Shown one piece after another: positions 18,299-26,068 of a stretch of 32,080 nt of DNA. The first letter of the stretch is position 1, and the number at the start of each line of letters is the position of its first letter. The translations under genes were made by a program, and so were the position numbers. Source of the stretch: an uncultured Bacillota bacterium (GTDB lineage Bacteria > Bacillota_I > Bacilli_A > ML615J-28 > CAG-313); NCBI GenBank assembly GCA_900317575.1, contig ONHH01000024.1:1-32080 (forward strand), given 5' to 3'. The notes beneath the pieces are model-generated. The model searched no databases and had not been told where the DNA came from. It saw nothing but the letters and a program-made list of their open reading frames with translations.

Positions 18299-18318
18299 AT
18301 GCTTTCCTCATTTTCGCA

Positions 18319-18357
18319 AAATAATTTGCACAAACTCTTCATTTGCACAAATTATTT
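18319..18357 (-). promoter_or_regulatory. Inverted repeat containing two TTTGCACAAA boxes between the NAGPA gene and the protease
   Basis: A 10-bp inverted repeat (AAATAATTTG, 18319-18328, with CAAATTATTT, 18348-18357) encloses a second CAAA/TTTG pairing. The same sequence contains an 11-base direct repeat, ATTTGCACAAA, at 18324-18334 and 18341-18351, 17 bases apart; each copy is nearly palindromic. There is no T tract after the hairpin, so it is a poor terminator. It could be an operator or an mRNA element controlling the protease. Confidence 0.5.
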
Positions 18358-18358
18358 T

Positions 18359-20671
18359 TCACAAATTCTTATTTTTTTTTAAAATAAAATATAAAAGTGA
18401 AATACAACTTAGAAGTTCTACTAATACTATGCTCTTTTTTCCACACTTTTTCTTAGTAGGAGTTTCTTGTTTATTTAAAGTTTCATCATAAGATACCATT
18501 ATTTCATCAGATATCATACTCTTTCCACTTGAATATTTAACATTTAATCTTACTGCAAAATCTCCAGTTGCTAGATCGATATCACTAATTTCATATGTTC
18601 TTGCATCTCTTTCTGCATACATAGATATATATTTTTCTTGACTTACTGGACGATATTCAATAAATATTGCTTCAATTTGTTTATCAGAATCATCAATATC
18701 AAAATTTAATTTAAGATTTTTATTATCTATATTTGTTGCAGTTAATGACTTAATTAATGGTTTATTAATATTAATAGTTGTGAATTCTAAATAATCTTCA
18801 CAATTCATATCTTTATTTAATAATTCATCGTGAACTACATATTCTACTTTAATTAAATAATTAGTGTTACGATTTAAATTATTAAATGTATATTTATCTC
18901 CAAATTGCTTTAAATCAATACTTTGAAGGACTTCTGTTTGTCCTGCTAATAATATAGAAGCTTTAGTAGATATATATTTACTATAATAAGTTGATACATA
19001 TTCAATAGTAGCTGATGTTGCATTTATATCTATTAATTCAATACCATGTCTTGGTGGTACATATTTTGCAGTGCTACCTTTTAAGTTAATATATCTTTCA
19101 ACAGAGTTAATTGTATAATACAATTTAACATCATATTCAGTATCTTCATTTAAATCATTAATAACAATATTACCATTTTCGCCTGGATAGAATTTTTTAT
19201 TATTACATTCAGCATATATATTACTAATTACATCTTTATTATAATCATTAATTTTTGATAACGTAATTGATGTTCTAGTTGAATCTTTTCCATAACAAGC
19301 ATATCCAGGATCTCTAACAACAAAGAAGCATCCAGAAATGACATTTCTTTGTCTAACTCCTGAATCATTTGATTCATTTACAATATCAAATGAACCGGTT
19401 GGAGTTCTAACAATAGCTGTTACTGAACCACCACCATCTTGTTGATATGCCTCTACTACGCCATAATTCTTTAAAATAGCATTTGATTCATCATGATCAG
19501 TACCAGTAAAGTTACCATTATTAACTAATCCTCTCGCAACCGTCATTAGCACATATGTACCATCTGCTTTGCGGCCAAAAATTGATCGATTATAACGATT
19601 AGTATTATATGGAGCAGTACTTTCAACATCAGCGTTACCCTTTCTTTGTAAAGAATGATATCCAAATGCTGATTCAATATTATTTAATTTATCATCTATA
19701 TAATGTAATTGAACTCTTACTCTTGTTCCTTTGGTAAGAATTGATTCCAATCCATCTCCTTCAATACCAAAAGTAAATCTATTGAATGTATATGAATCAA
19801 ATATTTCGCTTACAGTACCCCTTCCAAACACAATATCTTCTTTTGAACCAACTGAATAAGTTCTAGAATTACTCATATATGCAAGTTCAGGATCTTCAAT
19901 TATATATAATTTTGATGAAGAATTTACTTCAATTGGATTGCAAATGCCATTTGATTCTTCATTATTATATGGAAACCAAACGGATATTTTTCCACTAGTT
20001 GGTGAAGAATTAATATTGTCTACATCATATATACTAAGAATGTTTCCATCATTATCTAATATTTCAAGTTTCAAACCGCTAAAAATTTCTGCTGCATTAT
20101 TTGTTGATGTCGGATAAATAAATGGTTCATTATATTTATTATTTGATATACCTATAAAGTTACTATAATTTCCAGTTGGACTAGCTGCAAATCTTCTTTC
20201 GCCATCCATAAACAAAGGATAATATGGTTGAGGAGAATAAAAGAATGCACCTGATGTATATAAATCTGAACCAAAATATTGGAAATATTGATCTCCATTT
20301 ACACCAGCAGTAACAATCCAACCTGGGTGAGTCTTTTCATAATCCTCTGCTATATATGTCAAACCAGCTCTACCATATTTATCATTACCACTTTGAATAG
20401 CCCATGCAACTAATTTTGAATTAATTCCATCAGTTTTCATTTCTAAAAGATTAATCATTTGATTGCCATCAGAAGAATATCTTGTAGAAGTAGTTGTACC
20501 ATATGCTTTTAAATGTTTAGTTCCATATATATCCTGAACTTCTTCGGTTTTAGGAGTCCATGACGCTTTACCATTATCAGATGTATTTGCATTAAATTTG
20601 TTTAAATTAATAAACATTAAACTAATTAATAATGTAATTATAAAAGAAAAAATGTATTTATATAGTTTCAT
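18359..20671 (-). CDS. Secreted phosphodiester glycosidase (NAGPA-domain) protein with fn3-like repeats and KKCGKK C-terminal anchor, paralogue A
   Basis: The 770-residue protein begins with a signal peptide or anchor (Lys-rich start, then hydrophobic residues about 7-23), so it is exported. Residues about 75-460 match the phosphodiester glycosidase (NAGPA) family, named after the enzyme that removes GlcNAc from phosphodiester-linked sugars. Visible motifs are GVNGDQYF (123-130), NRYNRSIFGRKADGTYVL (358-375) and the signature DGGGS (412-416). Three beta-rich, fibronectin type III-like modules follow (about 468-535, 538-635 and 640-720). The C-terminus is KKKCGKK, a hydrophobic segment and a Lys/Asn tail, like a sorting or anchoring signal. 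The start is the ATG at 20671 with GAGGTG before it, not the GTG three codons upstream. Paralogue B lies next upstream. The substrate is unknown; a surface or host glycan is inferred. Confidence 0.88.
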   Translation of the reverse strand: MKLYKYIFSFIITLLISLMFINLNKFNANTSDNGKASWTPKTEEVQDIYGTKHLKAYGTTTSTRYSSDGNQMINLLEMKTDGINSKLVAWAIQSGNDKYGRAGLTYIAEDYEKTHPGWIVTAGVNGDQYFQYFGSDLYTSGAFFYSPQPYYPLFMDGERRFAASPTGNYSNFIGISNNKYNEPFIYPTSTNNAAEIFSGLKLEILDNDGNILSIYDVDNINSSPTSGKISVWFPYNNEESNGICNPIEVNSSSKLYIIEDPELAYMSNSRTYSVGSKEDIVFGRGTVSEIFDSYTFNRFTFGIEGDGLESILTKGTRVRVQLHYIDDKLNNIESAFGYHSLQRKGNADVESTAPYNTNRYNRSIFGRKADGTYVLMTVARGLVNNGNFTGTDHDESNAILKNYGVVEAYQQDGGGSVTAIVRTPTGSFDIVNESNDSGVRQRNVISGCFFVVRDPGYACYGKDSTRTSITLSKINDYNKDVISNIYAECNNKKFYPGENGNIVINDLNEDTEYDVKLYYTINSVERYINLKGSTAKYVPPRHGIELIDINATSATIEYVSTYYSKYISTKASILLAGQTEVLQSIDLKQFGDKYTFNNLNRNTNYLIKVEYVVHDELLNKDMNCEDYLEFTTININKPLIKSLTATNIDNKNLKLNFDIDDSDKQIEAIFIEYRPVSQEKYISMYAERDARTYEISDIDLATGDFAVRLNVKYSSGKSMISDEIMVSYDETLNKQETPTKKKCGKKSIVLVELLSCISLLYFILKKNKNL

Positions 20672-20707
20672 AATAATCACCTCATGAAAAATATATCATA
20701 TTTTGAC

Positions 20708-20736
20708 ATTATATTCTATAAATTAACAAATAAAAA
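20708..20736 (-). promoter_or_regulatory. Possible promoter for NAGPA paralogue A
   Basis: A TATAAT (20708-20713 on the minus strand) lies about 37 bases before the start codon. At 17 bases upstream only TTTTTA is found, inside the preceding terminator's T tract. The terminator between the two paralogues makes some promoter here likely, but the -35 element is poor. Confidence 0.35.
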
Positions 20737-20767
20737 ACTTAGTGTATTTTAAATTTACACTAAGTTT
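20729..20767 (-). terminator. Rho-independent terminator after NAGPA paralogue B
   Basis: A perfect 12-bp stem (AAACTTAGTGTA / TACACTAAGTTT, 20756-20767 with 20735-20746) with a 9-base loop, followed by a T-rich tail on the minus strand. It lies 17 bases after the paralogue B stop. Confidence 0.92.
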
Positions 20768-20784
20768 TATTTTATTATTTTATA

Positions 20785-23076
20785 TTACTTTTTTCTTCTA
20801 ATAACAAACGCTAGTAATGTAGATGCAGTTAATAAACCAACAATTAATTCTGCATTTTTCTTTCCACATTTTTTAGTTTTTTCAGGAGCTGGGGCTGGAG
20901 TATCAGGTGTTTCAGGAGCTTTTTGCATTTCATAATGTAGAACTGAACTTTCTAATTTAGTTCCTTTAAATACAAGAACTAATTTTATATCATAAGAATT
21001 CTTTGTAAAATCTAGACCAGTTACATCAACACTACCAGTTCTTGCGGTTAAAACTTGATATTCAGCACCATTTAAAGATATATATGCTTTTTCAACTACT
21101 CTATCTGGGTCAGAATATTTATATGAAATAGTTACACTATTATCTGTTTTAGAACTTTCACTAAAATTACTAATAGTTGGTAATTCATAATCAGTTGTAT
21201 GTAATATTAATTCTTCTGTACTACCACTAAATGTCTTTTTGCTTACAGGATCATATATATCATATGTAAAATAGTATGGATATTCTTGATCATATAATAA
21301 GTCAGTTGCAGTATATTCAGCAGCACTACCCATATTAAATGTTTGATCACCTAAATGAATTACAATATTAGATATATTTTCAGCATAATCTGTATTACAT
21401 TTTACAAATGTAGCTGATGTCTTACTAACAGATTTTAATTCTACTGTTTCAGTTGGGAATACATAAGCACCAGTTTTAAAAGTCTTATTAAATGATGATT
21501 TTTTAGTTTGGCCATTAATAGTAATATCATATTTAATATTTAATTCATATTCAGTCTTTTCATCTAAACCATCTAATACTAATTCACTATCATTAAAATC
21601 ATATTCTTTTCCTAATAGGCCTACTTTAATATTAGATATTGTAGCATTACCTGCAACACTTGCTTTAGTTAATTTAACAGAATGATATGTAATATTGCTA
21701 TCTAAGCATTGAACACCTGGATCTCTAATTACAAAGAATAGATAACTAAAGTTTTCTCTTGGTAATTCTGGCTTTCCTGAATCTTTAGGGAAATTAGTTA
21801 CCTTAAATGATCCATCTGAATTTCTAACCATGGCAGTTACAGATCCACCACCATCCATTTGATACATATCTTGAACACCATAATATTCTGCTAAAGCATT
21901 ACATTCTGTCCAAGTCATACCAAATGAACCAAGTGATGTTACATAGTCAGCAGTTAATAATACATATGTACCATCTGCTTTTCTACCGAATAATGCTCTT
22001 GAATAATGGTTAGTATCATATGACGCCGTTGTTGAATTATCAATACCATTTACACGATGACATGAATGATATCCTATTGCTTCTTCAACTTTATTCATTG
22101 CTTCATTTGCAAAATATTGTTCAACTTTAATTCTTTTTCCATTAGACAAAGCACTAATAACTTCTGGATTAGATGTTTCAACAGCAAATTGTCCTTTAGT
22201 TAATGTATAAGATGTAAGTGTATCATTTGATATATATCCTTTTGCAAAAATTGTATTAGTATTATAATGTCCAGGATAATATTCATCATCACCATTTTGA
22301 TACATACTCATAAATGCAGTTTCTGCATTTTCAACAATAAATAGTTTATTAGTTGTTGATACAGGTTGATCTTCAGCAACCTGAGAAAGTCTCTTACTGA
22401 AGTGGAAACACCAAACACTTGTGCCGTTTGCACTAGCATTTTTATTTAATGCTTCAACTGGGAATGTTTTTAATACCGTATTATTTTCATCTATAACACT
22501 TAATACATATCCTCCAGCTCCTTCTGAAGATACAAAACTATTAACAGAGCCATCATTTGTAAAACCAATTACACTAGTTGCATTACCAGTTGCACTAACA
22601 GTAAATAATTTATCACCATTAGAAACCATTGGATAATATGGTGAAGGTTCCATTATTGCTGATCCATCTAATCCTAAATCTGTACCAAATTTAAAGAAAT
22701 ATTGGTCAGCATTAATTCCACTTACAACAATCCAGCCAGGATTTTTTGCTTCATAATCTTTTGCGGCTTGAATGATATTCTTTCTTACATATGATGAACT
22801 ATCCTTTTGAACAGCCCAATTGACTAATTTTGATGAAAAGCCATCAGTCTTCATTGCAAAAGCATTAATGAATTGTCCATAATTTGCGCCTTTTGTTGTA
22901 GTTGTAGCTTTAACAATTTGATGATCAACTCCATAAACCACTTCTTTTTCAACATTATTAATTGTTAAAGTACTTGTGCCAGTACTATCACTGACAGAGT
23001 CTGCTTTAAAATTAACAAGATTAAAAGAAGCTACCATAATAGCAAATGCTATTATTGCAAACAAAACTTTTTTCAT
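20785..23076 (-). CDS. Secreted phosphodiester glycosidase (NAGPA-domain) protein with fn3-like repeats and KKCGKK C-terminal anchor, paralogue B
   Basis: The 763-residue protein starts with a classical signal peptide (MKKVLFAIIAFAIMVASFNL). The NAGPA domain spans about residues 75-460, with GINADQYFF (120-128), HYSRALFGRKADGTYVLLT (357-375) and DGGGS at 408-412 in the context MYQMDGGGSVTAMVRN. Fibronectin-like beta modules lie at about 470-720. A Pro/Ala linker (PDTPAPAPEK) leads to KKCGKK, a hydrophobic stretch (ELIVGLLTASTLLAFVI) and RRKK. Colinear similarity with paralogue A across the whole length shows a duplication, followed by strong divergence. The gene follows the GT2-like gene by 11 bases, with GGAGG overlapping that gene's end, and is closed by a strong terminator. 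Enzymatic activity is inferred from the family only. Confidence 0.9.
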   Translation of the reverse strand: MKKVLFAIIAFAIMVASFNLVNFKADSVSDSTGTSTLTINNVEKEVVYGVDHQIVKATTTTKGANYGQFINAFAMKTDGFSSKLVNWAVQKDSSSYVRKNIIQAAKDYEAKNPGWIVVSGINADQYFFKFGTDLGLDGSAIMEPSPYYPMVSNGDKLFTVSATGNATSVIGFTNDGSVNSFVSSEGAGGYVLSVIDENNTVLKTFPVEALNKNASANGTSVWCFHFSKRLSQVAEDQPVSTTNKLFIVENAETAFMSMYQNGDDEYYPGHYNTNTIFAKGYISNDTLTSYTLTKGQFAVETSNPEVISALSNGKRIKVEQYFANEAMNKVEEAIGYHSCHRVNGIDNSTTASYDTNHYSRALFGRKADGTYVLLTADYVTSLGSFGMTWTECNALAEYYGVQDMYQMDGGGSVTAMVRNSDGSFKVTNFPKDSGKPELPRENFSYLFFVIRDPGVQCLDSNITYHSVKLTKASVAGNATISNIKVGLLGKEYDFNDSELVLDGLDEKTEYELNIKYDITINGQTKKSSFNKTFKTGAYVFPTETVELKSVSKTSATFVKCNTDYAENISNIVIHLGDQTFNMGSAAEYTATDLLYDQEYPYYFTYDIYDPVSKKTFSGSTEELILHTTDYELPTISNFSESSKTDNSVTISYKYSDPDRVVEKAYISLNGAEYQVLTARTGSVDVTGLDFTKNSYDIKLVLVFKGTKLESSVLHYEMQKAPETPDTPAPAPEKTKKCGKKNAELIVGLLTASTLLAFVIRRKK

Positions 23077-23087
23077 TTAATCCTCCT

Positions 23088-23966
23088 CTATTTATTATAT
23101 TTTCCTAATTTTTTCTCTTTATAATCATCTTTTGCTTTATCAATCATTATGAATTTATCACGGTAATTCTTATCTCTTGTTCTAATTTCTTTTCTTTCTT
23201 GATGAGCAAGTTTCTTATCAATTTTAATATACTCTGGATCAATATATTTATATTCATCCCATAAATAATATCTATTTCTGGTTTCATAATATAAATCCAT
23301 TATATCTCTTTCATAAGCTTTTAAGGTAATAAATAATAGTTTTCTTGATATTGTACGATAGTTTTGATTTCTAAAAGCACAGTTTTGTGCTAATACTACA
23401 TCATATCCTAGGTTTCTAATTCTTAAACAGTATTCATAATCAAAAGTAGTTTGATAGTATTCAGTTTTAATGAAGGGACTTTCTTTATATATATGTAAAT
23501 TTAATAACGCACCTAATAATCGACATCCTTTAATAGTTCTATATGCTTCAGATTTTCTTTCATGAATCTCACATGCTAAAAGGGGCATAGGAGTTAAAAT
23601 GGCTAATTTTGATAAGTCAGAAGTAGCTAAATATTTCTTTAATTCAGAAAATACACTCTCCTCATAGAAATATCCAGGACGTATATAAGTAACAAAATCA
23701 GCATTTTCTTGTATAGATTTATTAACTAATTCTTGATAAATCTCTGCTTCCCCATATCCATATGCATCTACATATTCAATTTTTTGTGATGCATTTATGC
23801 TAGAAATAAACTTTTTAATATCTGATTTTGTCTGATTATATATATATAATTTATCTAAATGTGGTAAATATGTAGCAAGATTATCTAAATATTGTTTAAT
23901 GTCTTCATCAGAATAAATAGGTCTATCAACAAAATATCCAGCATATATTCTCAATTCTAAAGCCAT
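23088..23966 (-). CDS. GT2-like (rhamnosyltransferase-type) protein with altered active-site motif
   Basis: A 292-residue soluble protein that resembles family 2 glycosyltransferases of the rhamnosyltransferase type. Supporting segments are HLDKLYIYNQT (36-46, in the place of the usual VDNGS strand), FDYEYCLRIRNLGYDVVLAQ (175-194) and YYETRNRYYLWDEY (226-239). The last two closely follow the family's ExxLR-like and xxRNRYYL motifs. Where a nucleotide-sugar and metal-binding DxD would be expected, the sequence reads YIRPGYFYEE (94-103), so the normal metal ligands are missing. The C-terminal 45 residues are highly charged. It starts 3 bases after the lipoprotein stop and ends 11 bases before NAGPA paralogue B, so all three are probably one operon. 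It could be a true transferase with unusual chemistry, or a non-catalytic relative. Confidence 0.7.
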   Translation of the reverse strand: MALELRIYAGYFVDRPIYSDEDIKQYLDNLATYLPHLDKLYIYNQTKSDIKKFISSINASQKIEYVDAYGYGEAEIYQELVNKSIQENADFVTYIRPGYFYEESVFSELKKYLATSDLSKLAILTPMPLLACEIHERKSEAYRTIKGCRLLGALLNLHIYKESPFIKTEYYQTTFDYEYCLRIRNLGYDVVLAQNCAFRNQNYRTISRKLLFITLKAYERDIMDLYYETRNRYYLWDEYKYIDPEYIKIDKKLAHQERKEIRTRDKNYRDKFIMIDKAKDDYKEKKLGKYNK

Positions 23967-23969
23967 ATT

Positions 23970-25940
23970 TTAACCTACTTGATTTTCTAATTCTACTAAT
24001 TTATTATAATTTGTAACAAGACTCTTACCTTGATTTGAAATAGTATTATATAAATTTCTTGCGTATGAAACAGTTGTTTTATTAACTACTGCTCTAGCTG
24101 TAGTTAAATTATATATATACATTTCTGTCATTTCAATCTTTTGTTGATCAACAAATTGCTCATTAACTATCCATTTAGCATATAGAACTTTATTATTTCC
24201 TATCTCTGTAACTGCACTTCCATTACATTCTGGATTATCATACCATCCACCAAATGTATATCCTCTAAGATGAATATTGGAATTAATATCAGTAAAATTA
24301 TTAACAACACATGCACAATTTTGAAACATATCAATCATTCTACGAGATTGAACATAAGAAGTTTCATCAGTAAAGTAGAAGAATTTACCAATATCTACTG
24401 TTGGAGCCCATGCTTCAGCAAATAAATCAGCTCCATAATTATTTAAACTTGCATATCCTTCATCTAATCTCCAATAAGCAAAGAACAAATAAATAAATGG
24501 TAAAAAGTCTGTATATAAATTATTAATATTGCAGAAACCTAAGAAATAATCTTCTGTTTGGTTATCATATATACCATTGATATCTTTTTGAAGTAGATAT
24601 TCTCCCGCAATATCACCTATTGCTCTCATTTCTCCTCTTCCATAATTATAATCGCCTGCTAGACTAATAAATGATTCAAGACTATTAATCTTATTATCAA
24701 TTAAATCGTTCTTTAGTGGGTGATTCATTGAAATGAAAAAGTAAAAATCTGTAAAGAATGCTTTAAATAATTGTTCTCTAGATGTATAAATACCTTGATT
24801 TAATCCATTAGAGAATATATATTTAACTTCATCTTTATCATTATTGATGAAATTTAATAGATATTCTAGTTTTCCATGATATGCTACAGATTTAGTATTT
24901 TCATCTAAATTATTATATTCTCTTTCTAATTCTAGAATTCTATCCTTATTAACAAACTCAGTTCCAACTTGAATACTCATTACTTCTTTATTAAATGGAG
25001 CTGCCGTAAGTATTGCTTCTCTATATAAAGCATCAATACGTCCTTTAAGTACTTCATAATTAGAATAATTAGTAATATAACCTTTTAATTCATTAGACAA
25101 TTTATTATATTTTTTATCAATATCGTTAGTTTTATATATATCACTAGCAATAATTGAATCTTGATTTAATAATTCATTGATTAAATCACTAACTTCTTTA
25201 GCTGGTTTTAATGTGTTTGTTTTCTTTTTTGCAGCATCTAATTTATCAAAATTTGTTATTTTTAGTCTCTTTGATGGTTTTAACGATAAATATTCATCAT
25301 ATACTTCATTAATTAAATCAAAGTCATCAAAGCTAATTTCATCAGGTAATGAATCAATTCTTTGAATTACATATTCAACATTATATTCATATTCTGCAAA
25401 TAATTCTACAGTAGAATTTTCATTAATTTTAATTGTAGATGGATTAATTGTTGTACCATCACTATCACACCATCTCAAAAATGAACAGTTTAATTTAACA
25501 GGATCAGGTAAATTTATTGATTCAAAATTTAATTGCTTTAATAATTCTTTATCAATTGATCCTTTATTTAAATTAAGTTTTATTTCTTTTTGAGTAATAA
25601 AAGTTTGTATTACTGGACTAATAGTTATATTTTTATCAGTCTTTATAGGACTAACTAATTCTTTTCCTGATTCATCAATCCACTTTACAAATATATATTT
25701 ATTATTTCTTTGAATTACACTTGTATAATCTTCTTTTTCATCAACAATTATATCATTGATATATATAGTATTCTCTGTAACAGTTGGAAGTTCAAATGAT
25801 TTATTCTTTTCAACTATTAATTCACTATTATATTGAAATCCATATTCATTTTCAGCAAATGTAATTGTGTAAGTTTGCTTTTTACATGCACTAAACACAA
25901 GTAAAAATAATAATAAAACACCTATAATTATTTTTTTCAT
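23970..25940 (-). CDS. Multidomain lipoprotein with InlB-like repeats and helical repeats
   Basis: The 656-residue protein has a lipoprotein signal: MKK, a hydrophobic core and the lipobox FSAC with Cys19, then KKQ. Residues about 80-190 hold InlB/Flg_new-type beta units (YIFVKWIDESGKEL, then SFLRWCDSDGTTINPSTIKI). A canonical unit, GYTFGGWYDNPECNGSAV-TEI ending LYAKW, lies at 560-590. Three helical repeats of about 55 residues (189-245, 248-305, 313-365) share an I..L...I pattern with Y..L and a T/V-x-N-Y/F-x-x-L end. A fourth lies at 600-656, ending KSLVTNYNKLVELEN. The middle part, 375-550, is rich in Phe, Tyr and Trp and matches nothing I recognise. It is exported, lipid-anchored, and heads the operon with the GT2-like and NAGPA genes. 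Binding or structural surface role inferred. Confidence 0.85.
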   Translation of the reverse strand: MKKIIIGVLLLFLLVFSACKKQTYTITFAENEYGFQYNSELIVEKNKSFELPTVTENTIYINDIIVDEKEDYTSVIQRNNKYIFVKWIDESGKELVSPIKTDKNITISPVIQTFITQKEIKLNLNKGSIDKELLKQLNFESINLPDPVKLNCSFLRWCDSDGTTINPSTIKINENSTVELFAEYEYNVEYVIQRIDSLPDEISFDDFDLINEVYDEYLSLKPSKRLKITNFDKLDAAKKKTNTLKPAKEVSDLINELLNQDSIIASDIYKTNDIDKKYNKLSNELKGYITNYSNYEVLKGRIDALYREAILTAAPFNKEVMSIQVGTEFVNKDRILELEREYNNLDENTKSVAYHGKLEYLLNFINNDKDEVKYIFSNGLNQGIYTSREQLFKAFFTDFYFFISMNHPLKNDLIDNKINSLESFISLAGDYNYGRGEMRAIGDIAGEYLLQKDINGIYDNQTEDYFLGFCNINNLYTDFLPFIYLFFAYWRLDEGYASLNNYGADLFAEAWAPTVDIGKFFYFTDETSYVQSRRMIDMFQNCACVVNNFTDINSNIHLRGYTFGGWYDNPECNGSAVTEIGNNKVLYAKWIVNEQFVDQQKIEMTEMYIYNLTTARAVVNKTTVSYARNLYNTISNQGKSLVTNYNKLVELENQVG

Positions 25941-25962
25941 TTAGATAAGTCCTCTTTTCACA

Positions 25963-25990
25963 ATTATATTTTATCATATTTTTTTATTAA
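25963..25990 (-). promoter_or_regulatory. Possible promoter of the lipoprotein-GT-NAGPA operon
   Basis: A TATAAT (25963-25968) with TTAATA (25985-25990) at a 16-base spacing on the minus strand, about 22 bases before the lipoprotein ATG and after the fba terminator. The -35 match is weak in a very AT-rich stretch. Confidence 0.45.
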
Positions 25991-26025
25991 TTGTTTTTTG
26001 ATTAATAATATTTTATTGATTAAAT

Positions 26026-26057
26026 AAAAAAAGTGTTTTAGAAATATCTAAAACACT
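26026..26057 (-). terminator. Rho-independent terminator of fba
   Basis: A perfect 11-bp stem (AGTGTTTTAGA / TCTAAAACACT, 26047-26057 with 26032-26042), a 4-base loop and six T (26031-26026) on the minus strand, 11 bases after the fba stop. Confidence 0.95.
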
Positions 26058-26068
26058 ATATTTATTTA

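Noticed and set aside
18319-18357. Rho-independent terminator after NAGPA paralogue A
   Set aside because: The hairpin is AT-rich, has a large loop and is followed by TTTTGCGAAAATG and not a T tract; regulatory role judged more likely.
20672-20680. GTG start three codons before the ATG of NAGPA paralogue A
   Set aside because: It lies within the GAGGTG ribosome binding site, which is spaced for the ATG at 20671.
25177-25365. Antisense open frame inside the repeat lipoprotein
   Set aside because: Rich in Ser, Leu and Phe with no start signal; an antisense frame of the Lys/Asn-rich repeats.
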